Numbered from the stretch's first letter, positions 1 through 9,457 are shown. The stretch: DNA of 64,000 nt from UBA3946 sp002385755 (GCA_050953085.1 JBMNLX010000004.1:1-64000), one strand, 5' to 3'. Program-made: numbers and translations. Notes: generated from the letters alone by a model not told the origin.

Positions 1-1588
1 GACGCGCGCACGTCGATGCTGCGCGGCGTTGACACGTTGGTCGATACCGTTAAAGTCACGTTGGGCCCGAAGGGCCGTAATGTCGTGCTGGACAAGGGGT
101 ACGGTTCGCCCCTGATTACCAACGACGGCGTCACGATCGCGAAAGAGATCGAACTCGAAAACAAATTCGAGGATATGGGCGCCAAATTAGTTTATGAAGT
201 AGCCAATAAAACCAACGAGGATGCGGGCGACGGGACAACGACCGCGTCGGTCCTGGCCCAAGCGATGATTCATAAGGGCCTTAAGGCCGTTGACAGCGGC
301 GCCAATCCGGTCTTTCTCCGTCAGGGAATTGAGCTCGCGGGCCGGAAGGTTTCGGAAAAACTGCTTGAGAAGAGCCGAAAGATCGAAACGAACGACGATA
401 TCGCGAGCGTAGCGACCATCTCCTCCGACAGTCCGGAAGTAGGCAAGATTATCGCCGAGGCGATGGAAAAAGTCGGCCGCGACGGCGTTATCAGCGTCGA
501 CGAGTCGCAAGGTTTTCGACACTTACCTGGAGGTCGTGGAAGGTTTGCAGTATGACAAGGGTTATATTTCCCCCTACATGGTGACCGACCGCGAAAAGAT
601 GGAAGTCGCGCTGGAAAACGCTTATGTCATGGTGACCGATCAAAAAATCAGCACCGTGAAAGACATTCTCCCGCTTCTCGAGCAAGTGGTTCAGGCGAAT
701 AAGCCGCTTTTGCTGATCGCCGATGATTTCGAGCCGGAAGTCACGAGCACTTTAATCGTGAACAAATTGCGCGGGACGTTTAACGTCGTAGCCACAAAAG
801 CCCCCGGCTTTGGCGACAACCAAAAAGATCAGCTCGCCGATATCGCGATCATGACCGGCGCCAAGTTCTACGCCAAGGACTTGAATATGAACCTTGCCGA
901 TATTAAGCTTGAGGATCTCGGCGTCGCCAAGAAGATTATCGTCGACAAAGAAAACACGACGATTATCGACGGCGCCGGCAATCCCGAGGATGTCAAGGCT
1001 CGCGTCGAGGAAATCCGCGCTCAGGCCGATAAAGCCACGAGCGACTACGATAAGAAACGTTACAACGAGCGGTTGGCCAAGCTTGTTAACGGCGTAGCGA
1101 TTATTAAAGTCGGGGCGATGACGGAGTCCGAGCTTAAAGAGAAGAAGATGCGGATCGAGGACGCCCTGAACGCCACAAAGGCCGCGGTTGAGGAAGGCAT
1201 CGTTATCGGCGGCGGCTCCGTGCTCGTCGAGATTTATAACGAATTGAAACCGACCTTGAAACACGATAACGTCGATATCCAAAAAGGCATTAACATTGTT
1301 ATGGAATCGCTCTTGACCCCGGTATATCAAATTGCCGAAAACGCCGGGTACGACGGCAGCGAAATCGTCGAAATGCAAAAAGCGGAAAAACCAAACATTG
1401 GCTTTAACGCCAAGACTGGCGAGTGGGTCGATATGTTTAAATCCGGCATCGTTGACCCGACCAAGGTCACGCGCAGCGCCGTATTAAACGCCGCTTCGAT
1501 CTCCGCCCTCTTTATCACGACCGAGGCCGCCGTCGCGGAAGTCAAAGAGGAAAAAGAAACGCCGACCATGCCCCAAGGCATGTATTAA
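1..1588 (+). CDS. groEL: Chaperonin GroEL, 5'-partial, one frameshift
   Basis: Hsp60 chaperonin subunit, the ATP-dependent folding chamber of the cytoplasm that works with GroES. The window opens inside the gene at the conserved D-A-R segment, so only about the first dozen residues are missing. The reading frame shows TVKVTLGPKGRNV, the ATP-binding AGDGTTT and the apical domain. The frame breaks at 513-516, where a TTTT run carries one T too many: removing it restores the normal G-F-D-T-Y-L-E-V-V-E-G-L-Q-Y-D-K-G-Y. The rest then reads intact to MPQGMY; the usual Gly-Gly-Met tail is absent. GroEL is almost always essential and the remaining sequence is perfectly conserved, so I infer a sequencing error rather than a pseudogene. 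groES, if present, would lie outside the window. Confidence 0.95.
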
Positions 1589-1603
1589 AAACGATAAATA
1601 AAT

Positions 1604-1646
1604 AAGGTCTATGTCGCCTCGCTAAATGAGACTCAACATAGACCTT
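1604..1646 (+). repeat. Perfect 11-bp inverted repeat downstream of groEL
   Basis: Arms 1604-1614 and 1636-1646 pair perfectly around a 21-nt loop. Only a short T run follows, so this is more likely a processing or stability hairpin in the groEL 3' end than the main terminator. Confidence 0.55.
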
Positions 1647-1658
1647 TCGTATAATAAG

Positions 1659-1699
1659 GCTAAGAGAAACGTCATGAATCTCTTAGCTTTTTGTTTTTT
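1659..1699 (+). terminator. Rho-independent terminator of groEL
   Basis: A 9-bp perfect stem (1659-1667 with 1679-1687) is followed at once by a T-rich tail (1688-1699). It closes the groEL transcript. Confidence 0.85.
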
Positions 1700-1770
1700 C
1701 GAAGATAATCAAGCTCGATTTGGCAGCTTCGATTAATTTGGCATATCGCCGAAGGAGAGTCTTGAATGTA

Positions 1771-1806
1771 CACGGTGATTCTTTCGCCATGTTTTTCATT
1801 TTTGTG
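1771..1806. repeat. Possible remnant of an ISLre2-type element end
   Basis: This short stretch (ggtgattctttcgccatg then gtttttcattttt) closely matches the region just inside the right end of the complete ISLre2-family element (about 37881-37915), with only a few differences over about 35 bases. The matched segment is hairpin-forming there too. It may be an IS scar. It is short, so chance or a shared terminator motif cannot be excluded. Confidence 0.35.
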
Positions 1807-1841
1807 CTGCGACGTTTGCGGAAGAGCAGGAAAAAGCCTTC

Positions 1842-2410
1842 ATGGATCATTGTTACAGTTACGGATTGTTCGGTTTAAAAGAGCGATATGAAACGGATGA
1901 AATCATAGCCGCCGGCGGCGCTTGGTCATTAAAACTGGAATATGCGGATGGAAACACAAGGACATCGTTCGGGGACAACGCGGGACCTTTCACAGAGTTT
2001 AACGATTGCGCGACTGCTTTTATGATTTATGCGGGAACGGAGTAGTCGGGTTTGTTCCCAGAAGTTATTACAGTCCGCCCGATGTTTCCGTAAGTATTCG
2101 TTATGAATATAGGAATCAAAAATTCACTAATTCTGTTATCGGCCTGGCAAGGGTGAATTATAAATGGAATAAATTTGAGTCTTTGGATAATGTAATCCCA
2201 AATTCCTGGTCTACGATGAATATAAAATAGTATTTTATACCGCGAATTACGGGGATTATCCGAAATTCAAAAAGACCTCAAAGAATTACAAGGGACGTAA
2301 GGTTTTAAAACTATTGGCGAACAAGAGTATTTTTGTTTATATGCCGATGGCGATAAAATCGTGTTTGATTATCGCTCATGGGCCTTGTTTTTGGATTAGG
2401 ACAAAACCAC
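1842..2410 (+). pseudogene. Broken hypothetical protein, several frame changes
   Basis: Fragments of one protein can be followed through successive frames: 1842-2045 (ERYETDEIIAAGGAWSLKLE...), 2006-2230 (VVGFVPRSYYSPPDVSV...YKWNKFESLDN) and about 2260-2400 (IQKDLKELQG..., EQEYFCLYADGDKIVFDYRSWALFLD, then a stop). The overlaps and continuing sense suggest one secreted or lipoprotein-like protein interrupted by at least two frameshifts and internal stops. No signal sequence is visible upstream. I do not recognise the family. Either decay or an accumulation of indel errors would explain it; several breaks in a short gene favour real decay. Confidence 0.5.
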
Positions 2411-2485
2411 GTATGATGTTTCAAAGTACAATTTAAGCGGCGATAACGCGACCCCACCGGGTCAAGTCGCGTTCAATTTGCAAAT

Positions 2486-2516
2486 AAAATATGACTGCCA
2501 ACCGCAGTCTTATTTT
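2486..2516. terminator. Hairpin terminator
   Basis: The stem gactgc/gcagtc (2493-2498 with 2504-2509) extends through A-rich and T-rich flanks on both sides, so it could stop transcription from either direction. It lies between the broken gene and the next lipoprotein. Confidence 0.65.
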
Positions 2517-2575
2517 TAGTGATTTTTTATTTGATTATCCAATAATTAGCGCTCGTCGAATCATAATTTAGTAAT

Positions 2576-2986
2576 ATGAAAAAAATATCCTTTATAGCGC
2601 TTTCGTTCTTGGCGTTATGTTTGCTTTTGCTTTGTTCATGCGATAGTTTCGGCGGATACGGCAGTTTTAAAACCAATTAAGGCGCCGAAGATTTGGAAGA
2701 GATTATCCTAATCAGGACCGCGCATAAAACGGAACACTCCCTGGATCCGGGAGAACACGAGGATTTCTTGACGCGATTAAACAAAATTAGGTACCAGCGT
2801 CATAATGGCATGATAAAGACCGACGACGCACATTTTATCATCCTTAAATATAGCGACGAAACGGTTAAAATCGGCCAATATCGAACAAGTTTTTACGATA
2901 AGGGCCGCGATGAAAAATGTATAATCTCCCCGCGTTGGTACGGTGACGATTTCGTCGCGCTGATTGAGTCTTATTTGGAATCTTAA
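2576..2986 (+). pseudogene. Small lipoprotein interrupted by one in-frame stop
   Basis: ATG at 2576 opens a signal peptide (KK, then a Leu/Ala-rich core ending L-C-S-C), a typical lipobox with Cys22 as the lipidated residue. After 34 residues a TAA (2678-2680) interrupts, but the same frame continues without another stop to 2986 with a soluble domain (EEIILIRTAHKTEHSLDPGE... RWYGDDFVALIESYLES). Together they make a lipoprotein of about 136 aa of unknown function. Because frame is preserved on both sides, this is a single nonsense change or base-call error. I do not recognise the family. Confidence 0.6.
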
Positions 2987-2990
2987 ATTA

Positions 2991-3935
2991 TCATTTCGCC
3001 GCGAGCAGGTCGGAAGCAACCTTGTCGGTATTGATCCCTTTAAATACCGGTTGCCGCAACCCGCCTGATTTTGTCTTCATCATATAACGGACGGTGCCGA
3101 CTAGATAAGGCCTCATCCAAACGATATCTTCCCCGTACACTGAATCGACAGGCGGCGCCGGGAAAGCCGCGGCGAACTCGCGAATTATCTTCTGGTCTTT
3201 CGTCGTGTTAATTTTGGTCCTTATCCGTAACTCTCCGTTTACATAATCGGCCAAAATCAAATCTTTGATACTCCCGTTTTCTTTCGGCGCGTACCCGCAA
3301 ATAACGAGATCCTCTTCCCGGTAGACTTTAATCTTCAGCCATACGTCCCGGCGGGCGCCGGGATAATAGCGGCTGTTTTTCTCTTTCGCGACGATTCCCT
3401 CGAGGTTTTCCCGCTTCGCAAGGCCAAAAAACGCGACGCCCTTTTCCTCGATATAACGGGAGAGAACGAGGCGGTTGTTTTCCGTTATCGCGCTCTCAAG
3501 AAGCCGCTTTCTTTCAAGGAGCGGTTTTTCTGTCAATGTCTCGCCTTGCCAGTAGAGAATATCGAAAGCCGCGAAAGTCGCTGGGTGAGCCGCCGCCGCA
3601 AGCATGATTTTTAAGCGGTCGCTTAAAAGGCTGCGCCTTTGCAAAGCGAAGAAATCGGGTTTTCCGCCCTTAAAGACGACGATTTCCCCGTCAATTACGG
3701 CTTTTCCCCGGCATCCCGCGTGCAATGAAGAGAGTTCGGGGTAGTTCGCGGTGACGTCTTTTCCCCGTTTGTTGATCAGGACGGTTTTTTCTGTATCAAG
3801 GTATGCGAGGGAGCGGATGCCGTCATGTTTCAATTCGAAGATATAATCCCCGGAATCGAAAGGCTCGCTTTCGCGAAAAAGCATCGGCGCGAAGGAGCGC
3901 GCCGCGAAAGGGTCAGGCGCGGGCGTTTGTTTCAT
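2991..3935 (-). CDS. ligD: ATP-dependent DNA ligase, LigD ligase-domain type
   Basis: Seals double-strand breaks in bacterial non-homologous end joining after Ku brings the ends together. The 314-aa protein holds only the ligase module: adenylation motif I ELKHDGIR (Lys is the AMP-accepting residue), motif III DGEIVVF, motif IV EGIVAKEKNSRY and motif V WLKIK, then an OB-fold-like C-terminus. The polymerase and nuclease domains of the large LigD type are absent, as in several other bacteria that encode the ligase separately. The start overlaps the 3' end of ku by 23 bases, so the two are translationally coupled. It ends with TGA directly followed by TAA. Confidence 0.9.
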   Translation of the reverse strand: MKQTPAPDPFAARSFAPMLFRESEPFDSGDYIFELKHDGIRSLAYLDTEKTVLINKRGKDVTANYPELSSLHAGCRGKAVIDGEIVVFKGGKPDFFALQRRSLLSDRLKIMLAAAAHPATFAAFDILYWQGETLTEKPLLERKRLLESAITENNRLVLSRYIEEKGVAFFGLAKRENLEGIVAKEKNSRYYPGARRDVWLKIKVYREEDLVICGYAPKENGSIKDLILADYVNGELRIRTKINTTKDQKIIREFAAAFPAPPVDSVYGEDIVWMRPYLVGTVRYMMKTKSGGLRQPVFKGINTDKVASDLLAAK

Positions 3936-4689
3936 AACGGGAGAGGCTTTCTTGGAGGGCGGTCATTAAATCAAGGGCCGGGTTAAAGTCGTCCTCCTCG
4001 CGGACGACGATTTCTTTGCCTTGGATTTTCGCGGCGATCGCCCGCTCGATCTTTTGCCGGTACTCGTCGACGTAATTTTCCGGTTCGAAGGGTTTCGCCA
4101 TCGCGGCAATCAGGGTCGAGGCGAGCGATAATTCTTGTTCTTGCAGATCGATTTCCGGGGAAAGATACGGCGCGGGCCGGATTTCCTCGTGAAAATGCAT
4201 CGTGTTAAGATACATCACCCCGTTTTTGACCCGGAGCGCGACCAAGGTTTCTTTCGCGCCCAGGACCGACCGCGCGATTCCCGCCCTGCCGTCCGCCTCC
4301 ATCGCTTCTTTGAGCAGGGCGAACGCCCGCTCGGCGCCTTTCTCCGGGACGACATAGTACGGGCGGTCGTAATAGACGGGGTCTATTTCCGAAAGTTGAA
4401 CGAACGCCTCGATGATGATGTTTTTGTCTCGCTTTGATTTGATTTTCTCGAAATCATCGTTCGTGAAGATGACGTATTTTCCTTCCTCGTACTCGTAGCC
4501 CTTGACGATATCTTTTTGTTTTACTTCCCTGCCGTCGCAGTCTTGGCAGGTTTTTTTATAGCGGACTCGGCTCATCGTGTTTTTCTCGATTAAATTGAAA
4601 CCGATTTGGTTGCTTTGAACGGCGTTATGCAAGGTAATCGGGATATAAATCAGACCGAAACTAATCGCGCCCTTGAAACTGTATGCCAT
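3913..4689 (-). CDS. ku: Non-homologous end-joining protein Ku
   Basis: Bacterial Ku forms a homodimeric ring on DNA ends and recruits LigD. The 258 aa start M-A-Y-S-F-K-G-A-I-S-F-G-L, the classic Ku N-terminus, and carry a zinc-hook-like CQDCDG segment, the YYDRPYYVVPE beta-barrel region and the LNTMHFHEEIRP bridge. The C-terminus is short, with no long Lys-rich tail. A GGAGG ribosome binding site sits just upstream (plus strand about 4693-4698). It is the first gene of a two-gene operon with ligD on the minus strand, transcribed away from the EFR1-type gene. Confidence 0.95.
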   Translation of the reverse strand: MAYSFKGAISFGLIYIPITLHNAVQSNQIGFNLIEKNTMSRVRYKKTCQDCDGREVKQKDIVKGYEYEEGKYVIFTNDDFEKIKSKRDKNIIIEAFVQLSEIDPVYYDRPYYVVPEKGAERAFALLKEAMEADGRAGIARSVLGAKETLVALRVKNGVMYLNTMHFHEEIRPAPYLSPEIDLQEQELSLASTLIAAMAKPFEPENYVDEYRQKIERAIAAKIQGKEIVVREEDDFNPALDLMTALQESLSRYETNARA

Positions 4690-4739
4690 AATAAACCTCC
4701 GTTTTGTTTTATTATTGCCGGGAAAACAAGGTTTTATAA

Positions 4740-4769
4740 AATAAAAAAACCCGCGCGCGGCGGGTTATT
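4740..4769 (-). terminator. Terminator of the EFR1-type ferredoxin gene
   Basis: Read on the minus strand, aacccgc/gcgggtt forms a GC-rich stem followed by a run of T. It overlaps the stop codon at 4765-4767, a compact arrangement. Confidence 0.8.
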
Positions 4770-5646
4770 TGTTTAATTTTTCGTAATATTTCCGGTGCAT
4801 GCGGAAAAAGCGCGAATCGGTTGTGGAAAAAAAGTTATCGTCAATAGAATCGTCCGCCAAAATCCGCTCGAAATCGTAGCGGCCGTGGACTTTCCATTTG
4901 TTTAAAAAGCCGAACTTTATCGCGTCCTCCGGGCACATCATCGCGCAGCGCATGCACATCGTGCACTTGCTCGCAAACTTGATTTTCCCGCTTTTAAGCT
5001 TAATGTTTTCCGTCGGGCAGTTTTTAACGCATTTTAGGCAGCGGACGCACTTTCTCGCGTCGGCTTTGATTAACTTGCCGTTTAAAGCCGCGCCGAGGTA
5101 TTGAATTCGTAATAACGCGGAAAAGAGCCGGTAACGCTTTTTGTATTTTACGGTATCCGGGACGTCGCCAAGGAGCTTGTCAACAAAGGACTTGCTTAGA
5201 GAGTCGGCGTATTTTACCATTGTTTTTACCGCGCCGTCGGGATAACGGAAGATGACGTTATAGGGCATGAGAAAATGCGCGTCGGACACGACGTCGTAGC
5301 CTTTTTTCTTTAAGGTTTTTCTCAAGACAAAAGAAGAGGCGGCGTTCAGGCTTAAGGGCTCTCCCGAGGTCTTAAAAATAAACGCTTTCGCGCCCGCCGC
5401 CGCGGGCAGGGTCTCTAAGAATTTTCTGAATATCCTCGGGATATTAAAGGCGTGAACGGGATAGCCGAATCCCGCGAACCGGTAACTATCGATATTTTTA
5501 ATTTCCGGGAAGGGTCGCTTTATCTCGACCGTCTCGACCGCGTAACCTTTTTCCCGGAAATGCCGGGAGATCATTTCGCCGACGGCGCGCGTGTTGCCCG
5601 TGCCGGAGAAAATCACGAGAAGGACTTTTCCCTTTTCTTCGCTCAT
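4765..5646 (-). CDS. EFR1-type flavodoxin/4Fe-4S ferredoxin fusion
   Basis: A 293-aa cytoplasmic electron carrier. Residues ~5-150 are a flavodoxin fold with the FMN phosphate loop IFSGTGNTRAV near the N-terminus. Residues ~195-250 hold two [4Fe-4S] cluster motifs, CVRCLKCVKNCP and CTMCMRCAMMCP. This architecture matches the EFR1 family of anaerobes, whose redox partner is usually unknown. It has its own consensus promoter and terminator, so it is a monocistronic unit, divergent from ogt. It implies anaerobic, low-potential electron transfer but gives no specific pathway. Confidence 0.9.
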   Translation of the reverse strand: MSEEKGKVLLVIFSGTGNTRAVGEMISRHFREKGYAVETVEIKRPFPEIKNIDSYRFAGFGYPVHAFNIPRIFRKFLETLPAAAGAKAFIFKTSGEPLSLNAASSFVLRKTLKKKGYDVVSDAHFLMPYNVIFRYPDGAVKTMVKYADSLSKSFVDKLLGDVPDTVKYKKRYRLFSALLRIQYLGAALNGKLIKADARKCVRCLKCVKNCPTENIKLKSGKIKFASKCTMCMRCAMMCPEDAIKFGFLNKWKVHGRYDFERILADDSIDDNFFSTTDSRFFRMHRKYYEKLNK

Positions 5647-5686
5647 GACATCAACTTCTTTTCACATTTTATATCTTCGGTAATTA

Positions 5687-5715
5687 ATTATAAAGAAAGC
5701 TCCGGCGATTGTCAA
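5687..5715 (-). promoter_or_regulatory. Consensus sigma-A promoter of the EFR1-type gene
   Basis: On the minus strand: TTGACA (5710-5715), exactly 17 bases, TATAAT (5687-5692). Both boxes are perfect consensus, suggesting strong constitutive expression. It is divergent from the ogt promoter about 40 bp away. Confidence 0.85.
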
Positions 5716-5731
5716 GATGTTGTAAAAAAGG

Positions 5732-5760
5732 GACTGTTAATATTCGCGTTATGGTATAAT
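5732..5760 (+). promoter_or_regulatory. Extended -10 promoter of ogt
   Basis: TGGTATAAT (5752-5760) is an extended -10 box. No good -35 is seen at 5732-5737, as is common for extended -10 promoters. Confidence 0.6.
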
Positions 5761-5776
5761 AATCGTGGAGATGATA

Positions 5777-6229
5777 ATGACGACAATAACTTTTAAAACG
5801 CCGCTTGGCGCGATGTACGCGGTGGAAAAAGGAGGCGCGATAACGGAGATTGGTTTGGGCGAAAAAAAGGCTGCCAGCCCGCCCGCGCCCGTCTTGCTTA
5901 CTGCCCGGCGCCAGCTGGAGGAGTATTTCGCCGGCAATCGCCAAACTTTCGAGTTTCCGATCGCTCTTTCCGGCACCGCTTTTCAAGTAGCGGTTTGGGA
6001 ATGTTTGCTTAAAATCCCATACGGAAAGACGGCGACTTACGGGGAAATCGCGGAATCGCTGGGCAAGAAGAAAGCGACGCGCGCGGTCGGGGCCGCCTGC
6101 GGGGCGAACCCCTTGATGATCGTCGTTCCCTGCCACCGCGTTATCGGCAAAAACGGCCGGCTCACAGGTTACGCCGGCGGCCTTGCGGTTAAGGACACGC
6201 TTTTACGTTTGGAAAAACCCGCCCGCTAA
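5777..6229 (+). CDS. ogt: Methylated-DNA--protein-cysteine methyltransferase
   Basis: Suicide repair protein that transfers alkyl groups from O6-alkylguanine to its own cysteine. The C-terminal domain holds the active-site motif V-V-P-C-H-R-V-I followed by GRLTGYAGGL, preceded by the helix-turn-helix YGEIAESLGKKKATRAVG. Start choice: GTG 5765 and ATG 5771 are in frame, but ATG 5777 has GGAG (5767-5770) at ideal spacing, giving 150 aa, the usual length for Ogt without an Ada domain. It is a single-gene unit between the divergent EFR1-type gene and hsp20. Confidence 0.93.
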   Translation: MTTITFKTPLGAMYAVEKGGAITEIGLGEKKAASPPAPVLLTARRQLEEYFAGNRQTFEFPIALSGTAFQVAVWECLLKIPYGKTATYGEIAESLGKKKATRAVGAACGANPLMIVVPCHRVIGKNGRLTGYAGGLAVKDTLLRLEKPAR

Positions 6230-6308
6230 CGCTCGCCGTAACATTTAAATCCGTCGATGAATAAAAATATAATGACGGCAAATAATATTAAAAGAAGGAG
6301 GAATTTAA

Positions 6309-6746
6309 ATGAAGTTTGCGCCGAGTGTGAAAGAGGGGAAGTTTCTCGACTGGTTTGACGATCCGTTTTTCGAATCCTGGTTCGATTTCCCGGTCGCGAA
6401 ATTCGGGAAAAACATGCATCGCATGAAGACCGACATTATCGAGACGGAAAAAGATTATCTCATCAAGATCGACGTGCCCGGGTATAAAAAGGACGAGATC
6501 AAAATCTATGTCGGCGATAATTACCTGACCGTGTACGCGACGAAAGAAGAAGCGAAGGAAGAGACCGACGCCAAAGGAAAATACGTTCACCGGGAAAGGT
6601 TTCGCGGCACCTGCAGCCGCAGTTTCTACATCGGCAAAGTCAACGAGGACGAGATTAAGGCCCGTTACGAGGACGGGACTTTGAATATCACGGTCCCGAA
6701 GGGGAAAGCCGCGGCCGAGACGCGGAAATATTTAAAAATTGACTAA
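6309..6746 (+). CDS. Small heat shock protein, Hsp20 family
   Basis: ATP-independent holdase chaperone that keeps unfolding proteins soluble. In 145 aa, the alpha-crystallin domain spans ~40-135, with DIIETEKDYLIKIDVPGYKKDEIKI at the start of the domain and the closing ARYEDGTLNITVPKG motif (the GxLxIxxPK hallmark). The C-terminal I-x-I oligomerisation tail is not obvious. A strong AAGGAGG site lies at 6294-6300. A TATAAT (6268-6273) is the likely -10. No CIRCE element is visible upstream, so heat control, if any, is by another route. Confidence 0.92.
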   Translation: MKFAPSVKEGKFLDWFDDPFFESWFDFPVAKFGKNMHRMKTDIIETEKDYLIKIDVPGYKKDEIKIYVGDNYLTVYATKEEAKEETDAKGKYVHRERFRGTCSRSFYIGKVNEDEIKARYEDGTLNITVPKGKAAAETRKYLKID

Positions 6747-6750
6747 AATA

Positions 6751-6785
6751 AAAAACCAGGATAATGAGCCTGGTTTTTTTTACTT
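6751..6785 (+). terminator. Terminator of hsp20
   Basis: Ten-bp stem (6751-6760 with 6769-6778) with an 8-nt loop followed by T's. Confidence 0.85.
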
Positions 6786-7002
6786 CCGCCGCGCCGCGGA
6801 AGGAGATTAAAAAGAAAAAATGATATTCAGGGGAATATCATTTTGCGTAGGAAGCGAAATGTGTTTCTACTTTGATGGGAGTCAATAGATATACCTGAAC
6901 TTGAATTTGAAAATGAAAAGAGGAGATATGAAGAAAAGGCACATTGATTTTATGGTTATTGTTGTTTGACATAAATAGAGAGAGAGGGTTCGCTTCCTAT
7001 TA
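6783..7002. other. Gene-free spacer with hairpins and an 11-bp inverted repeat
   Basis: No credible gene between hsp20 and 7159. It holds a short GC hairpin (6783-6802), a perfect 12-bp stem with A/T flanks (6817-6828 with 6833-6844) able to act as a bidirectional terminator, and an 11-bp inverted repeat taggaagcgaa/ttcgcttccta (6849-6859 and 6992-7002) enclosing ~130 bp. The last could be a site for a dimeric regulator or a relic of a small element. Confidence 0.4.
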
Positions 7003-7088
7003 TAAATTATAAAACATCGTGAATGAAAATGAAATATGAAAACGGATGCAAAATATTGGAAAGTGTTTTCATGAAAATAAAAAAATAA

Positions 7089-7107
7089 AAAACCGCGGCG
7101 CGGTTTT
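7089..7107 (-). terminator. Terminator of the small minus-strand membrane protein gene
   Basis: On the minus strand an 8-bp stem (7089-7096 with 7100-7107) is followed by a long T-rich run, downstream of the stop at 7159. Confidence 0.75.
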
Positions 7108-7158
7108 CCCTAATCTATATTCTCAAATTGCTTTGTTGTTTTCGGGGTTGATAAGTTT

Positions 7159-7320
7159 TTATCTGCGGACGAAAAACTTATAATCGTCAATGGTGCAGTT
7201 ATTGTCGGTGTCTTTGTACTTATCGTTAAGACGGTCGATTTCCGACAATATCCACCCGACCAGTACGGTACCGGAGCCGATAACGGCGATGATTCCTAAT
7301 ACTGTTAAGACGATAATCAA
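7159..7320 (-). CDS. Small membrane protein, 53 aa
   Basis: Unrecognised. It starts at TTG (7318-7320), preceded on the minus strand by AAAGGAGGG at good spacing and a TATAAT -10 (plus 7345-7350). One transmembrane helix covers ~2-25 (IIVLTVLGIIAVIGSGTVLV), then a short charged tail (SEIDRLNDKYKDTDNN...) ends FFVRR. Ribosome site, -10 box and terminator together make it a real small gene despite its size. Its job is unknown; such one-helix proteins often modulate larger membrane proteins. Confidence 0.65.
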   Translation of the reverse strand: MIIVLTVLGIIAVIGSGTVLVGWILSEIDRLNDKYKDTDNNCTIDDYKFFVRR

Positions 7321-7441
7321 TATATCTCCCTCCTTTCCGTATATATTATATCATATTTCAAAATGAAAATGTTGTGAAAAGATTTTCATGAAAATATTTT
7401 CATTTCCATAAACGCGTCCATTCCGTCCATACTAGTTAAGG

Positions 7442-8904
7442 GTGGATGCGATGTCGCTCAGGTTTAACGCGTTTTTAAAAATCTTGCTAAGCGTGGTCAA
7501 CATTATTATCCCGATTATCGTCGGGCCTTATATAATCCGCGTTCTGAACAAGGAATCCTACGACACCTTCACCAAGGCGACGGTCGAGCTCCAACTTTTT
7601 ATCTCGCTCGCGACCTTGGGGGTTTATACCTACGGAATCCGGACCGCGAGTAAAATCCGAGAGGAAAAAAGCGAGATCCGGAAAGTCTATACCGAGCTAT
7701 TCCTGCTCGGCGTTATCATGAACGCGCTTTTTTCGCTCTTTTATCTCGTCTATATTCGTTATATCAATAATCATAGCGGCGAGATAATCTATCTTATCCT
7801 GATGCTTCAATTCGTCGGGAGCGCCCTGAACGTCGAATGGATGAACGAGGCGACGGAAAATTACCGCTTTATCATGCTTAAGTCGGTTCTCGTAAAGGCG
7901 GGGTATGTGGCGGCGGTTTTTATTTTCGTTCGCGGCGACAATTTAATCGCCTACGGTCTCGCCGTGTCCGCGGCTTATGTTCTCGAAAACGTATTAAGCT
8001 TTATCTATATCACGCGAAAAAACAAGATCACCCTCAGGAGCTTAAGTTTAAAGCGCCACTTAAAGCCGCTTTTGCTGGTTTTCCTGATCACCAACATCTC
8101 GCTTTTATACGCGCAGACCGACAAGTTGATGCTCGGGCTTCTTATAAGCGATCACGCCGTTTCCGTTTATAATATCCCTCACTATATCGCGACTTCAGTC
8201 TATAACGTCGTGATCTCGATTATCGTCGTTTCCGTCGCTCGCCTTTGCTCGCTTTTAAACAATAAAGACCGCCGCGGGTATTTGCTTTTACATAACGAGC
8301 TCGTTCGCTCGTTTTATATGATCTTTATCCCGTTAACGGTTTTTATTTTCGTAGGGGCGGGCGACATCATCGCTCTCTACGCGGCCGGCAAATATAACGA
8401 AAGCGTCGTTCCGTTAAAGATATTTACTTTCGCGATTTTTTCTTAACTCGGTCGTCTACATCGAAAGGGAGTGCGCTCTATATCTTCACGAGCGGGAGAA
8501 AGCGATTATCGCCTGCAACCTGACCGGCGGGCTTTTTAACCTGACGGCTAACGTCGCGCTTTATTTCACGGGCTATTTCCGGCCGGCGGCGGCGGTCGCG
8601 ACGCTCGCGGCGTCTTTTTTTATCGTTGCCGTAATGATGCGCGTCTTTGTCCGCAAGGTCGACCGGGAGATCGACGCTGTTACGTTTAAGACCGCGACCT
8701 ATTTTCTTTTTTCCCTGCCTTTGTTTTTGCTTGATCATGTCATCGCGCTTTTTGTTTCCCGCCCGCTAATCCGGCTTCTTTCGCTCGGCTTGGTCGGTGG
8801 CGCTCGCGTATTTGCTTTTGCTTTTGACGAGCAACGACAGGATTTTTATTAATAACTTGCGGGTATCGCTCGATAAAATCGCGGAACTCAAAAATAAAAC
8901 ATAA
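7442..8904 (+). CDS. Polysaccharide flippase (Wzx/MATE-like), two frameshifts
   Basis: Integral membrane protein of about 485 aa with 12-14 helices, resembling O-antigen/teichoic-acid unit flippases that move lipid-linked glycans across the membrane. The N-terminus (RFNAFLKILLSVVNIIIPIIVGPYIIRVL) is the family hallmark. The first frame stops at 8446. Removing one T from the run at 8436-8441 restores A-I-F-L-N-S-V-V-Y-I-E and sense to ~8793, where removing one G gives L-S-V-A-L-A-Y-L and a natural end ...LDKIAELKNKT at 8902-8904. Both breaks are single-base insertions, so sequencing error is likely. No glycosyltransferase genes adjoin it, so it stands alone here. Confidence 0.8.
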
Positions 8905-8946
8905 GTTATTGCCGGTCCTCATATAATGGACTAGGAGGATAACGCA

Positions 8947-9436
8947 ATGAACCGAATCAATTTCAAAAGTTTGGCTTTTCATCTCTTGGTGCCCTTGATG
9001 CTCTTTTTTATAATCATGATGCTGATGCCGGATTTCCGCGATTATTACGACGGCCTCTCCAAGCCGGCGCCGCCTCTGCCACGGATTGTCCTCATCGCCA
9101 TTTGGAGTTTTATGTATCTTCTGACCGGACTCGCGGCGTACTTTGCCGAGCAAAGCGTCACGGGCTCCGAACCCGCGAAATCGGGCGTTTTTAAATATTA
9201 CTTCTGGCAGCTGCTTCCTGAACCTGTTCTGGTTCCCGGTTACTTTCGGCTTGAGATGGCTGCTTGCCGGCCTCCTGTGGACGCTCGCGCTCTTGGTTTT
9301 GGCTTACGCTACTTACCGGCGTCTCTCAGGCGTCAATAAAACGAGCGGATATCTTTTTATTCCCTATTTGTTGTGGCTGCTTTTCTTGGCTTATTATACC
9401 TTCGGGTTATGGGCGATTAATTCGGGCGTGCTATAG
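8947..9436 (+). CDS. tspO: TspO/MBR family protein, one frameshift
   Basis: Five-helix membrane protein of the TspO/peripheral benzodiazepine receptor family, which binds porphyrins and modulates stress responses. Family signatures are visible: LSKPAPPLPR-x-V near residue 38, then after the frame change NLFWFPVTFG and YLFIPYLLWLLFLAYYTFGLWAIN. The break is a single extra base at ~9216-9218 (cttcctg should read cttctg or similar), joining WQLL to LNLFWFP. Ribosome site AGGAGG upstream of ATG 8947. Followed by its own terminator. Confidence 0.85.
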
Positions 9437-9457
9437 CGACGCGTTTTTACTTATCAT

